In this document: one piece after another, positions 8,109-17,202 of the stretch
How positions within the stretch are numbered: position 1 is the first letter of the stretch
Layout: the number at the start of each line of letters is the position of its first letter
From: Streptomyces violens
Lineage (GTDB): Bacteria > Actinomycetota > Actinomycetes > Streptomycetales > Streptomycetaceae
Length of the DNA stretch: 64,000 nt
Direction: 5' to 3'
Assembly: GCF_000717745.1 (NCBI RefSeq)
Contig: NZ_JOBH01000011.1
Span: forward strand, 124,001-188,000
The notes under the pieces: generated by a model
The model's input: only the letters and a program-made list of their open reading frames with translations
The model's database searches: none
What the model was told of the DNA's origin: nothing
Translations under genes and position numbers: made by a program

Positions 8109-9323
8109 ATGGACGACAGAACCGAAAGCAAGACAAAGAAGACCGGGAAGGAGAAACGGATCGACCTGAGCGTCGCCCAGGTGTCGGGCAGTGCGCTCGC
8201 GGCGGCGGTCGCCGCATACCTGGCCGGGCGGCTCGGCGTCTACGGGACGGTCATCGGCGCCGGCGTGGTCAGCGTGGTCGCCACCACCGGCGGGTCGATC
8301 TTTCAGCACCTCTTCCGGCGTACCGGGGAGCAGGTCAAGGAGGCGACGGTCAGCACGCGGCCCCGGCCGCGCCGCCGCCAGCAGCTCGGCAGCCGGATGA
8401 CGGCCCCCAGTACGGGTGCGCGCGGGGCGACACGCGTCAGGTCCGCGTCCTCGGCGGGCGTGACGATGGTGCTCCCGACGTTCGACCGCGGCGGTACGGA
8501 GGACGAGATCACCTCCGTGGCGGCGGCCAAGAACGCCGACGCGACCCGGCCCCTGCCCCGCCCGTCGGCTGCCGAGGAGACGCAGGCCCTCACCGCCCTG
8601 CCCGCGGATGACGAGACCCAGGTCCTCACCGCCTCGCCCGCGGCCGACGAGACGCAGGTCCTCAGCCCGCCCGGCGCGGAGGACGCGACCCGGCCTGTGC
8701 CGCAGCAGGACACGCGCACGATGGCGCTGCGTACGGTGGCGGAGCCGCCCGGTGGCGCCTCTGTGGCGGAGACCCCCGAAGAGACCCCCGACGCGGAGTT
8801 CCGGACGCTGTACGGCACCCGGCTGCGCGGCCGGCGCCGCACCTTGCTCGCCGCGCTCGCGGTCTTCCTGCTCGCGATGGCCGGGGTCACCGCCTTCGAG
8901 CTGGCCACCGGGCACGACGCCGCGGGCGGCAACGGCACCTCGGTCAGCAACTTCTTCCGCTCCGGCGGGGGCGGCGACAGCGCCCCGACGACGCCGACGC
9001 CGCAGCCGAGCACGACCACCGAGGACACGGACCGCGGCGGCGCCACTGAGGAGCCGACCCCGCAGCCGGACGCCACGGACGGCAGTACGGACAGCGGTTC
9101 CGAGGCGCCCTCGGGGGCGGACAGCGGCAGCGACACGGGGAGCGGCTCGGACGACGAGACCACCGCGCCCAGCCCGTCGCCGAGCGACGGCGACGAGTCC
9201 CCGGACCCGGAGCCCACGCCGACCGACCGCGCGGACGACGGCGCGAGCAGCAGCCCCGACACCGGGAGCGGCGCCGACGGCGCCCAGGACACCGGCCAGA
9301 CCCCGGCCCCCGGCTCCTCCTGA
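8109..9323 (+). CDS. membrane protein with five 12-residue Thr repeats and a Ser/Thr/Pro/Asp-rich tail
   Basis: 404 residues, not matched to a named family. Order: basic N-terminus; hydrophobic stretch ~22-62, long enough for two short membrane spans; basic segment (STRPRPRRRQQ); repeat zone ~141-200 in which Thr146, Thr158, Thr170, Thr182 and Thr194 are exactly 12 residues apart in motifs of D/E-A/E-T-Q/R-x-L/P type (DATRPLP, DETQVLT, DETQVLS); a clear membrane span ~245-265 (LLAALAVFLLAMAGVTAF); then ~135 residues rich in Ser, Thr, Pro, Asp and Gly, probably outside the cell. The repeated Thr sites look like possible Ser/Thr-kinase targets or FHA-domain ligands; this is inference. It begins divergently from sepH behind a CRP-type palindrome. 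Confidence 0.8.
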   Translation: MDDRTESKTKKTGKEKRIDLSVAQVSGSALAAAVAAYLAGRLGVYGTVIGAGVVSVVATTGGSIFQHLFRRTGEQVKEATVSTRPRPRRRQQLGSRMTAPSTGARGATRVRSASSAGVTMVLPTFDRGGTEDEITSVAAAKNADATRPLPRPSAAEETQALTALPADDETQVLTASPAADETQVLSPPGAEDATRPVPQQDTRTMALRTVAEPPGGASVAETPEETPDAEFRTLYGTRLRGRRRTLLAALAVFLLAMAGVTAFELATGHDAAGGNGTSVSNFFRSGGGGDSAPTTPTPQPSTTTEDTDRGGATEEPTPQPDATDGSTDSGSEAPSGADSGSDTGSGSDDETTAPSPSPSDGDESPDPEPTPTDRADDGASSSPDTGSGADGAQDTGQTPAPGSS

Positions 9324-9361
9324 GCGACGCCGGGCAGCCCGGGCCCGGGGCGCGCCCCGCG

Positions 9362-10681
9362 TCAGTCCCCGAGCACGCGACGCAGGTACGCGTTGCCGAA
9401 CACCCGCTGCGGGTCCAGCCGGTCCCGCAGCACGGTGAACTCGCCGAAACGCGGGTAAGCAGCGGCGAGGTACTCCGCGTCCCGGGTGTGCAGCTTGCCC
9501 CAATGGGGCCGGCCGCCGTGCGCGGTCATGATGCGCTCGGCGGCCGTGAAGTACGCCTGGTGGGGCGTGCCCCGGTACATGTGCATCGCTATGTAGGCGG
9601 TGTCCCGCCCGGAGGCGGTGGACAGCGGGATGTCGTCCCCGGGTGCGGTGCGCACCTCCACGGGGAAGCTGATCCGGAAGCCGGAGCGCTCGACCAGGGC
9701 GCGCAGCTCCTGTAGTGCAGCGACCGCCGCTTCCCGGGGGACGGCGTACTCCATCTCCACGAAGCGCACCCGGCGCGGGCTGGTGAACACCTTGTACGGG
9801 ATGTCGGTGTACGTACGGGCGGACAGTGCGCGGCTGGAGAGCTTGGCGATGCCGGGGATGGTGGCGGGCAGTGCCTTGCCGACCGCGCAGGCCACCTGGA
9901 AGACGCCGTTGGAGAGCAGCTCGTCCTCGACCCAGCCGCTGACGGCGCCGTTCGGTGCCGCGGGTCCCTGGCTCCGGTTGTTGCGCTTGGTGCTGCAGTT
10001 CCCGGTGTGCGGGAACCAGTAGAACTCGAAGTGCTCGTTCTCCGCGACGAGCGCATCGAAGTCCGCGGTCACCCGGTCGAACGGCATCGGCTCCTCACGG
10101 GCGGTGAGCAGGAACTCCGGTTCGACGGCGAAGGTCAGCTCCGTGAGGACGCCGAGCGCGCCCAGGCCGAGCCGGGCCGCCGCGAAGACGTCGGCGTTCT
10201 CCTGTGCGGAGCAGCGCAGTACGGAGCCGTCGGCGGTGACCAGCTCCAGGGCCACGATCTGCGCGGAGAGCGAGGCGGAGTCCCGGCCCGTGCCGTGCGT
10301 ACCGGTGCTGGTGGCGCCCGAGACGGTCTGCTCCATGATGTCGCCCATGTTGGCCAGCGACAGGCCGTGCGCGGACAGTGCCGCGTTCATGTCCTTCAGG
10401 GGCGTGCCCGCGGCCACGGTGACGGTCCCGGCGGCGCGGTCCACTCTCCGTATGCCGGTCAGCCGTTCGGGCCGTATGAGGAGTCCTTCGGTGGCCGCCG
10501 CGGGCGTGAAGGAGTGGCCGGTGCCGGCCGCCTTCACGGTCAGCCCCTCGGAGGCCGCCTGCTGTACGGCCGCCGCCAGTTCCTCCGTGGAGGCCGGTGC
10601 CACGCTCCGTACGGGGCGGGCCTCGACGTTTCCCGCCCAGTTACGCCACACGCTCTCCCGAGCCGCTCCGGTCACTGTCAT
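9362..10681 (-). CDS. D-arabinono-1,4-lactone oxidase (FAD-binding aldonolactone oxidase)
   Basis: 439 residues, full length for the actinobacterial L-gulono/D-arabinono-lactone oxidase family. The N-terminal FAD-binding PCMH-type domain (~20-190) includes VKAAGTGHSFTPAAATEG, where HSF is the usual site for covalent or tight flavin contact, and GTHGTGRDSASLS. The C-terminal ALO domain ends with HWGKLHTRDAEYLAAAYPRF and the typical DRLDPQRVFGNAYLRRVLG. It oxidises an aldonolactone with O2 or an acceptor; the natural substrate in Streptomyces is uncertain. Its first 41 bases lie inside the end of the upstream MFS gene, so the two genes form an overlapping pair. Confidence 0.9.
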   Translation of the reverse strand: MTVTGAARESVWRNWAGNVEARPVRSVAPASTEELAAAVQQAASEGLTVKAAGTGHSFTPAAATEGLLIRPERLTGIRRVDRAAGTVTVAAGTPLKDMNAALSAHGLSLANMGDIMEQTVSGATSTGTHGTGRDSASLSAQIVALELVTADGSVLRCSAQENADVFAAARLGLGALGVLTELTFAVEPEFLLTAREEPMPFDRVTADFDALVAENEHFEFYWFPHTGNCSTKRNNRSQGPAAPNGAVSGWVEDELLSNGVFQVACAVGKALPATIPGIAKLSSRALSARTYTDIPYKVFTSPRRVRFVEMEYAVPREAAVAALQELRALVERSGFRISFPVEVRTAPGDDIPLSTASGRDTAYIAMHMYRGTPHQAYFTAAERIMTAHGGRPHWGKLHTRDAEYLAAAYPRFGEFTVLRDRLDPQRVFGNAYLRRVLGD

Positions 10682-11912
10682 CTGCGCCCAGCCCTCCCGT
10701 CACCCGGGGCGAGGGTGTCCCCGCCCGCGTCGCCGCCGGCCGCAGCCGGCGGTATCCGAGGAACGCGACCGCGGCCGCGAGCGCTCCGGCCGCGACCGGC
10801 ACGACGTACCCCGTACGGGCCCCGGCCGCGTCCACCACCCAGCCGGCGGCCGACGAGCCGAGCGCCACCCCGACCGCGAGCCCGGTGCTCGTCCAGGTCA
10901 TTCCCTCGGTCAGTTGCGCACGCGGTACGTGCTGTTCGACCAGGGCCATGGTGGTCACCATCGTCGGTGCGATGGTCAGCCCCGCGACGAAGAGCGCCAC
11001 GGCCAGAAACGGCAGGTTCCCGACCAGTTGGAGCGGGATCATACTCACGGCCATGGCGAGCACGCCCAGTACCCAGCGCCGCGCTGCCGGGCCCGAGGGG
11101 CGCAGCATCCCGAAGACCGCGCCCGCCGCGCAGGACCCCAGCGCGTAGACCGCCAGGACGAGGCTGGCCGCGCCCTTGTGGCCCTCGGCCTCCGCGAAGG
11201 CCACCGTGACCACGTCGATCGCACCGAAGATCGCACCGGTGGCCGTGAAGGTGACGACGAGGACCTGCAGGCCCCGGGAGCGCAGCGCGGAGCCCTTCGT
11301 GTGGTGCTCGCGCGGATGCGGTACCGGTTCGGTCGCGCGCTGCGCGGTCAGCCAGAAGACGCCCGCCGCCAGGAAGACGGCGGCCAGCAGGGGCCCGGCC
11401 TCGGGGAACCACGACGTGGAGAGCCCGATGGCGAGGATCGGGCCGACGATGAAGCAGAACTCGTCGACGATCGACTCCCAGGAGTACGCGGTGTGCAGCA
11501 TCTCGGGGGACCCGTGGTGCACCGCCGCCCACCGGGAGCGCACCATCGCGCCGACGCTGGGCACGCAGCCCGCGCAGGCCGCGAAGACGAAGAGCGTCCA
11601 GTCGGGCCAGCGCTGCTGTGCCGCCGTCAGCAGGGCGGCGATCGCGGCCAGTGCGACGAGGGTGGCCGGGCGCAGCACCCGGCGCTGGCCGTGCCGGTCC
11701 ACCAGCCGGGAGATCTGCGGCCCGAGCACGGCGGCGGAGAGCGCGACGGTCGCGGAGAGCGCGCCCGCCAGGCCGTACCGGCCGGTGAGCTGGGAGACCA
11801 TCGTGACGATGCCGATGCCGGTCATGGAGAGCGGCATGCGCCCCAGGAACCCGGCGGCGGTGAAGGACTTCGTGCCGGGCCGGGCGAACAGGGCGCGGTA
11901 GGGACTGGGCAA
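10641..11912 (-). CDS. MFS transporter
   Basis: 423 residues with about 12 hydrophobic spans, typical of the DHA1-like major facilitator superfamily exporters. The motif A region between spans 2 and 3 reads ISRLVDRHGQRRV. A WAAVHHGSPEMLHTAYSWES loop and a TEGMTWTSTGLAVG span are typical of a Streptomyces subgroup. The first possible codon is TTG, with GGAG about 10 bases before it, an unusual start; no better ATG or GTG precedes the first span. The 3' end overlaps the start of the lactone oxidase by 41 bases, an overlap longer than usual for coupled genes. Substrate unknown. Confidence 0.85.
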   Translation of the reverse strand: MPSPYRALFARPGTKSFTAAGFLGRMPLSMTGIGIVTMVSQLTGRYGLAGALSATVALSAAVLGPQISRLVDRHGQRRVLRPATLVALAAIAALLTAAQQRWPDWTLFVFAACAGCVPSVGAMVRSRWAAVHHGSPEMLHTAYSWESIVDEFCFIVGPILAIGLSTSWFPEAGPLLAAVFLAAGVFWLTAQRATEPVPHPREHHTKGSALRSRGLQVLVVTFTATGAIFGAIDVVTVAFAEAEGHKGAASLVLAVYALGSCAAGAVFGMLRPSGPAARRWVLGVLAMAVSMIPLQLVGNLPFLAVALFVAGLTIAPTMVTTMALVEQHVPRAQLTEGMTWTSTGLAVGVALGSSAAGWVVDAAGARTGYVVPVAAGALAAAVAFLGYRRLRPAATRAGTPSPRVTGGLGADDSDRSGSGERVA

Positions 11913-12065
11913 GGGGGCGCTCCGCCAAGTGAAGGTCCGCGGGAACCGCGGTGAGCCGGGTCAGGACGGCAGTAAGGAACGTACTGCAGCCATACAGCTT
12001 ACGGGTGGCACTCCGTCGGCGCCTCCGGTTTTCCGGCTGTCAGTGGCGGGTGGGAGGATCGGGAC

Positions 12066-13214
12066 ATGCCCGAACAGTCAGTGCCTGCTCCCTATGACGC
12101 CCTGCTCCTCCTCTCCTTCGGGGGTCCCGAAGGCCCGGACGACGTGGTCCCGTTCCTGGAGAACGTGACGCGCGGCCGCGGCATCCCCCGTGAGCGCCTC
12201 AAGGAGGTGGGGCAGCACTACTTCCTGTTCGGCGGCGTGAGTCCGATCAACGCGCAGAACCGCGAGCTGCTGGACGCGCTGCGCAAGGACTTCGCCGAGC
12301 ACGGCCTGGACCTGCCGGTGTACTGGGGCAACCGCAACTGGGCGCCGTATCTGACCGACACCCTGCGCGAGATGGTCCGCGACGGTCACCGCCGCATCGC
12401 GGTGCTGGCCACGAGTGCGTACGCCTCGTACTCGGGCTGCCGGCAGTACCGGGAGAACCTGGCGGACGCGCTGGCCACCCTGGAGGCCGAGGGCCTGGAG
12501 CTGCCGCAGGTCGACAAGTTGCGGCACTACTTCAACCACCCCGGCTTCATCCGCCCCATGGTCGACGGCGTGCTGGCCTCGCTCGCCGAGCTGCCCGACG
12601 AGGTCCGCGCGGGCGCCCACATCGCGTTCACCACGCACTCCATCCCCACCGCCGCCGCCGACACCTCGGGGCGCCCGGAGGAGCACACCGAGGGCGGTGA
12701 GGGCGGGGCATACGTCGCGCAGCACCTCGATGTGGCCCAGGTGATCGCCGACGCGGTGCGCGAGGAGACCGGTACGGCCCACCCCTGGCGGCTCGTCTAC
12801 CAGTCCCGCAGCGGCGCCCCGCACATCCCGTGGCTGGAGCCCGACATCTGCGACCACCTGGAGACGCTGCACACGCAGGGCGTCCCGGCCGTCGTGATGG
12901 CCCCCATCGGCTTCGTCTCGGACCACATGGAGGTCAAGTACGACCTCGACACGGAGGCCACGGCCAAGGCCGCCGAGCTGGGCCTGCCCGTGGTCCGCTC
13001 CGCCACCGTCGGCGCCGACCCGCGGTTCGCCGCGGCCGTCCGCGATCTGCTGCTGGAGCGCGCGGCGGCCGAGCGCGGCCGCTCCCCGGAGCGCTGTGCC
13101 CTGGGCGCCCTCGGGGCGAGCCACGACCTCTGCCCGGTGGGCTGCTGCCCGGCCCGCTCGCCCCGGCCCGCCGCCGCGGGCGCCGACTGGAGCGGCGCGC
13201 CAGCGGAGGCCTGA
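12066..13214 (+). CDS. hemH: ferrochelatase (coproporphyrin-type, actinobacterial)
   Basis: 382 residues. Inserts Fe2+ into a porphyrin; in actinobacteria the substrate is coproporphyrin III in the coproporphyrin-dependent heme route (cpfC nomenclature). Seen: [14 protein letters not shown] at the N-terminus, [40 protein letters not shown] with the metal-site His191, and [18 protein letters not shown] and [18 protein letters not shown] with the catalytic Glu. Actinobacterial enzymes carry a [2Fe-2S] cluster; Cys125 plus Cys344, Cys356, Cys360 and Cys361 are the available ligands, one more than needed. A Pro/Ala-rich tail follows. A hemC copy lies 38 kb away in the same window. Confidence 0.95.
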   Translation: MPEQSVPAPYDALLLLSFGGPEGPDDVVPFLENVTRGRGIPRERLKEVGQHYFLFGGVSPINAQNRELLDALRKDFAEHGLDLPVYWGNRNWAPYLTDTLREMVRDGHRRIAVLATSAYASYSGCRQYRENLADALATLEAEGLELPQVDKLRHYFNHPGFIRPMVDGVLASLAELPDEVRAGAHIAFTTHSIPTAAADTSGRPEEHTEGGEGGAYVAQHLDVAQVIADAVREETGTAHPWRLVYQSRSGAPHIPWLEPDICDHLETLHTQGVPAVVMAPIGFVSDHMEVKYDLDTEATAKAAELGLPVVRSATVGADPRFAAAVRDLLLERAAAERGRSPERCALGALGASHDLCPVGCCPARSPRPAAAGADWSGAPAEA

Positions 13215-13340
13215 TGCCCGTCCCGGGCCGCCCGACGGCGTGCGGCCCGGCTGCCCGGCCCGCGGGCGCCCGCCCCGCGGCGGCCCGCGGACCTGCCGTA
13301 CGCAGCACCCGCGGGGCCTTCCGTACGAACAAGGAGCACC

Positions 13341-14171
13341 GTGTCCGACCCCCTGAAGGACGCCCCGCTGCACAGCGGTGAGCTGAAGGACGAACTTCTC
13401 GCGCTGGCCCTGGAGGCCGCCCGCCGGGCCGGTGAGCTGCTGCGCGACGGCCGCCCCGCCGATCTCGGCGTGGCCGCCACGAAGTCCAGCCCCATCGACG
13501 TCGTCACCGACATGGACATCGCCTCCGAGAAGCTGATCACCGGCTTCCTGTCCGAGCGCCGCCCCGAGGACGGCTTCCTCGGCGAGGAAGGCGCCAGCGC
13601 GGAGGGTTCCAGCGGGGTGCGCTGGGTGATCGACCCGATCGACGGCACCGTCAACTACCTCTACGGGCTGCCCTCTTGGGCCGTGTCCATCGCCGCCCAG
13701 AAGGACGGCGAGACGGTCGTCGGGGTGGTCGCGGCACCGATGCGCGGCGAGACCAGCCACGCCGTTCTCGGCGGCGGCGCCTTCCTGAACAACGCGCCGA
13801 TCCGGGTGCGCCCCGCGCCGCCGCTCTCCCAGGCCCTGATCGGCACCGGCTTCGGATACGTCGCCGAGCGGCGCGCCGCGCAGGCGGCGGTGCTGGGCTC
13901 GCTGCTCCCGCGGGTGCGCGACATCCGGCGGGGCGGTTCGGCCGCCATCGACCTGTGCGACGTGGCCTGCGGCCGGCTGGACGCCTACTACGAGCGCGGG
14001 CTGAACCCCTGGGACTTCGCGGCGGGCGAGCTGATCGCCCGTGAGGCCGGCGCGCGCACCGCCGGCCGTCCCGGCGAGCCGGCGTCCCACGAGCTGACCG
14101 TCGCCGGTTCCCCGGCCGTGTTCGAGGCGCTGCAGCCTCTGCTGGAGGATCTGGGCGCCTGGCACGACTGA
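13341..14171 (+). CDS. inositol monophosphatase family protein
   Basis: 276 residues; GTG start with AAGGAG six bases before it. Lithium-sensitive Mg2+-dependent phosphatase family (myo-inositol-1-phosphate, histidinol phosphate, 3'-phosphoadenosine phosphate). Metal-site motifs: GEEG (residues ~75), WVIDPIDGTVNYLYGLP (the DPxDGTxN signature) and ENPWDFAAGELIAREAG-like LNPWDFAAGELI (the W-D-x-A-x-x-x-L signature). Stands downstream of ferrochelatase with about 125 bases between, and ends before a bidirectional terminator. The actual substrate cannot be told from sequence. Confidence 0.9.
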   Translation: MSDPLKDAPLHSGELKDELLALALEAARRAGELLRDGRPADLGVAATKSSPIDVVTDMDIASEKLITGFLSERRPEDGFLGEEGASAEGSSGVRWVIDPIDGTVNYLYGLPSWAVSIAAQKDGETVVGVVAAPMRGETSHAVLGGGAFLNNAPIRVRPAPPLSQALIGTGFGYVAERRAAQAAVLGSLLPRVRDIRRGGSAAIDLCDVACGRLDAYYERGLNPWDFAAGELIAREAGARTAGRPGEPASHELTVAGSPAVFEALQPLLEDLGAWHD

Positions 14172-14277
14172 TCCGGCCCCCGGGACCCCGGGGGCCGCGC
14201 ACGCCGCCGTACGGCCCGTACAGGCGTCCAAGTACGACCGGTAGTCCAGGTGCAAGCGGACGTCCAGGTACGACAAA

Positions 14278-14311
14278 GCGCCCCGGCACCGTCCCCTCGG
14301 TGCCGGGGCGC
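14278..14311. terminator. bidirectional hairpin terminator
   Basis: Perfect 14-bp inverted repeat (arms GCGCCCCGGCACCG and CGGTGCCGGGGCGC) with a 6-base loop. It sits between the 3' end of the inositol monophosphatase gene on the plus strand and the 3' end of the small 57-residue gene on the minus strand, so it can serve both. Confidence 0.85.
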
Positions 14312-14331
14312 TCTTCGTCGCGCGCGTGGGG

Positions 14332-14505
14332 TCAGGCGCTGGGCGCGCCGACCTCCACACCGTGCTCAGAGGCCAGGCGCTGCAGGTCCTCCAGCTCGGC
14401 CTGCTCGACATCGGCGAGGAAGTCGTCGCCCGTTTCGCGGGCCCGGTCCAGGTCGGCTTCGGTGTTCTTTATGCGCTGCAGAATGCCTGCGGTGAACGCG
14501 TCCAT
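14332..14505 (-). CDS. small conserved acidic protein (57 aa)
   Basis: 57 residues from the ATG of MDAFTAGILQRIKNTEADL. A longer in-frame extension exists, but it is Pro/Thr/His-rich and unlike protein. The product is almost entirely helical and charged, with heptad-like spacing (TEADLDRARETGDDFL, EQAELEDLQRLASEHGVEV), so a short coiled coil is likely. I recall similar small proteins next to cutRS in other Streptomyces but no function. No membrane span or signal. Confidence 0.7.
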   Translation of the reverse strand: MDAFTAGILQRIKNTEADLDRARETGDDFLADVEQAELEDLQRLASEHGVEVGAPSA

Positions 14506-14856
14506 GGTGCGCCCCCTCGTCGTGGGTCGGTGGCACGGGGGTGTGCCGACGGGTGTGGGCCCCTCGTCCACGGGGGTGTGGCAGAGGGAGATCACGGCGT
14601 GGTCCCTGCGGGCTGCCGGCCGGTCACGGTACGGCGTCGTGCAGGGCGTGATCGCGAGTGTGCAATCGTCCTCCCCATGCGGAACCTCACGGAAACCTCA
14701 GGCGGACGGTGAATCCTGCCGATCGGGTGCCCGCGTCCCCGCCATCGGCGGCCGCACCTGCTCTTACAGCCGGTTTACGGCTCTTCGGGGCAGGATGGAT
14801 GTGCTCGAAATATGTGTGCGCCCTGTTCGGCGGGGCCGTGAGGAAGGACTAGCGAC
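14506..14856. other. intergenic region upstream of cutR
   Basis: About 350 bases between the divergent small gene and cutR. No credible coding sequence. The cutR ribosome site GAGGAAGG is at its right end. No confident operator or promoter seen. Confidence 0.6.
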
Positions 14857-15510
14857 GTGCGTGTACTCGTCGTCGAGGACGAGCAGCTGCTCGCCGATGC
14901 GGTGGCCACCGGGCTGCGCCGGGAGGCCATGGCGGTCGACGTGGTGTACGACGGCGCGGCCGCGCTGGAGCGCATCGCGGTCAACGACTACGACGTCGTC
15001 GTACTGGACCGCGACCTCCCGCTGGTCCACGGCGACGACGTCTGCCGCAAGATCGTCGAACTGGGGATGCCCACCCGTGTGCTGATGCTGACCGCCTCCG
15101 GCGACGTCAGCGACCGCGTCGAGGGCCTGGAGATCGGCGCCGACGACTACCTCCCGAAGCCGTTCGCGTTCACGGAGCTGACCGCGCGCGTACGGGCGCT
15201 GGGGCGGCGTACGACGGTCGCGCTGCCGCCCGTACTGGAACGGGCGGGCATCAAGCTCGACCCGAACCGCCGCGAGGTCTTCCGCGACGGCAAGGAGGTC
15301 CAGCTCGCGCCCAAGGAGTTCGCGGTGCTGGAGGTCCTGATGCGCAGCGAGGGCACGGTCGTCTCGGCCGAGCAGCTGCTGGAGAAGGCGTGGGACGAGA
15401 ACACCGACCCGTTCACGAACGTCGTCCGGGTGACCGTCATGACGCTGCGCCGCAAGCTCGGTGAGCCCGCGGTGATCGTCACCGTACCGGGCTCCGGCTA
15501 CCGGATCTGA
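14857..15510 (+). CDS. cutR: response regulator CutR (OmpR family)
   Basis: 217 residues. Receiver domain ~1-115 with acidic pocket VVEDEQ, phosphorylation site Asp51 in VVLDRDLP, switch Thr in LMLTAS and Lys in LPKPF; C-terminal winged-helix DNA-binding domain ~125-217 ending VTVPGSGYRI. The sequence, the partner and the neighbourhood all match my recollection of CutR of S. lividans/S. coelicolor, a regulator first linked to copper and later to secretion stress. GTG start with GAGGAAGG before it. Five bases separate its stop from the kinase start, so the pair is one operon. Confidence 0.88.
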   Translation: MRVLVVEDEQLLADAVATGLRREAMAVDVVYDGAAALERIAVNDYDVVVLDRDLPLVHGDDVCRKIVELGMPTRVLMLTASGDVSDRVEGLEIGADDYLPKPFAFTELTARVRALGRRTTVALPPVLERAGIKLDPNRREVFRDGKEVQLAPKEFAVLEVLMRSEGTVVSAEQLLEKAWDENTDPFTNVVRVTVMTLRRKLGEPAVIVTVPGSGYRI

Positions 15511-15515
15511 CGGGC

Positions 15516-16763
15516 ATGGCCACGACACCCGCGGCCCCTCAGACGCCGCCCGCACCGCCCAAGCCCACCTGGGACCCGAAACCGCCGGTCCGCCCGTTCC
15601 CCTGGCTGCGCCCGACCATCCGTATAAGGCTCACGCTGCTGTACGGCGGCATGTTCCTGATGGCCGGCATCGTGCTGCTCGCGATCATCTACATGCTGGC
15701 CGCCAACGCGCTGCAGGACGGCAACCAGCTGCCGTTCAAGATCATCGGCTCGGACTTCCGGATCGTCACCGACCGCTGCCCCGGAGCGGCCACCAACAAC
15801 GTCGACCAACTGAACTCCGCCATCAACACCTGCATCTCGCAGCAGCGCGCGGTGGCCCTGAACAACCTCCTGAACCGCTCCCTGATGGCGCTGGTCGGTC
15901 TGACCATCGTCGCGTTCGCCTTCGGGTACGCGATGGCGGGCCGCGTCCTGTCGCCGCTCGGCCGCATCACGCGGACCGCGCAGCGGGTGGCCGGCTCCGA
16001 CCTGCACCGGCGGATCGAGCTGGGCGGCCCGGACGACGAGCTGAAGGAGCTCGCCGACACGTTCGACGAGATGCTCGACCGGCTGGACCGCGCGTTCGAG
16101 TCGCAGCGGCGCTTCGTGGCGAACGCCTCGCACGAGCTGCGGACGCCGCTGGCGATCAACCGCACGCTCCTCGAAGTACAGCTCGCCGACCCGGAGGCGT
16201 CGCCGGAGCTGGCCCAGTTGGGCAAGACCCTGCTGGCCACCAACGAGCGCAGCGAACAGCTCGTCGAGGGCCTGCTGCTGCTCGCCCGCAGTGAGAACAA
16301 GATCGTGGACCGGAAGCCGGTCGACCTCTCCGAGGTCGCCTCGCAGGCCATCGAGCAGGCCCGCGGTGAGGCCCAGACCAAGGGTGTGGAGCTGCGCGGC
16401 GTACGCAAGCAGGTCTTCGTGCAGGGCAGCGGCGTCCTCCTGGAGCGCATCGCGCTGAACCTCGTACAGAACGCCGTGCGGTACAACATCCCCACCGGCG
16501 GCTGGGTGGAGGTGACCACGGAGGCGCAGCCCGGATGGGCGGTGCTGGTGGTCTCCAATACGGGCCCGGTGGTCCCCGCCTATGAGGTGGAGAACATCTT
16601 CGAGCCCTTCCGGAGGCTGCGTACGGAGCGCACGGGCAGCGACAAGGGCGTGGGGCTCGGCCTGTCCATCGTGCGGTCCGTCGTCCGGGCGCACGATGGC
16701 ACGATCACCGCGGTGCCGCGGGAGGGCGGGGGCCTGGACATGCGGGTGGTGCTCCCGGTGTGA
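15516..16763 (+). CDS. cutS: sensor histidine kinase CutS
   Basis: 415 residues. Pro-rich cytoplasmic N-terminus (1-33), membrane span ~36-63, a short extracytoplasmic sensor ~64-120, span ~122-145, HAMP, then HisKA with His206 in NASHELRTPLA, and HATPase with NLVQNAVRYN, FEPFRRLRT and GVGLGLSIVRS. The sensor loop contains exactly two cysteines, Cys88 and Cys106, 18 residues apart. As I recall, two conserved sensor cysteines with this spacing are reported for CutS of S. venezuelae and are thought to report disulfide formation outside the cell. Their conservation supports the assignment. Confidence 0.88.
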   Translation: MATTPAAPQTPPAPPKPTWDPKPPVRPFPWLRPTIRIRLTLLYGGMFLMAGIVLLAIIYMLAANALQDGNQLPFKIIGSDFRIVTDRCPGAATNNVDQLNSAINTCISQQRAVALNNLLNRSLMALVGLTIVAFAFGYAMAGRVLSPLGRITRTAQRVAGSDLHRRIELGGPDDELKELADTFDEMLDRLDRAFESQRRFVANASHELRTPLAINRTLLEVQLADPEASPELAQLGKTLLATNERSEQLVEGLLLLARSENKIVDRKPVDLSEVASQAIEQARGEAQTKGVELRGVRKQVFVQGSGVLLERIALNLVQNAVRYNIPTGGWVEVTTEAQPGWAVLVVSNTGPVVPAYEVENIFEPFRRLRTERTGSDKGVGLGLSIVRSVVRAHDGTITAVPREGGGLDMRVVLPV

Positions 16764-17202
16764 GTGTTCCGGCCAAGGCACCCGCGGGTCCGGCTTGACG
16801 CGGCGGCGGGTGTCCGGTCATCCTTCGCCCCGAGTTCGCTTTGCGCGGAATTCGACCGGTCCGTTCGTTGGCCCGGACGTGTGTGATCGCTCACAGGCGC
16901 GAATTCCGGGCCATCTACTCTCCGTGATCGCCAAGCCCCTCTGAAGGCCGGGAAAATCCGGGTTTCCCGGGGGTCCGATCACGGGAAGTACACGGGATGG
17001 CAAGCGCGAGGTGCGACTTTAGGACCGTGTACGGTCCTATCGCCATCCAAACCGATCACCTCTTCAGGGGTGCGGTTGGGTGTCGATTGAGTAACAGACC
17101 TTGATGTGAGGCAAAATCTCCGCCTCAGGTCGGGCACAAGTCCGGCCTCTCACGCGTTACGAGCGCTGAGACACCGCAGACACCCAGAGGGGGAGAGCGA
17201 CC
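16764..17202. other. intergenic region upstream of DUF4193 gene, with two inverted repeats
   Basis: About 440 bases without a gene and with lower GC than its flanks, typical of a strong promoter region. It holds TGTGA-N4-TCACA at 16882-16895 (core GTG-N8-CAC, similar in layout to the Crp-type site upstream of the repeat-bearing membrane protein) and an 8-bp inverted repeat at 17021-17038. No promoter hexamers could be assigned with confidence. Confidence 0.55.
17021..17038. promoter_or_regulatory. inverted repeat AGGACCGT-GT-ACGGTCCT
   Basis: Perfect 8-bp arms with a 2-base spacer, about 165 bases before the DUF4193 start. Too compact for a terminator hairpin and without a T-run, so it is more likely an operator. 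The regulator is unknown. Confidence 0.5.
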
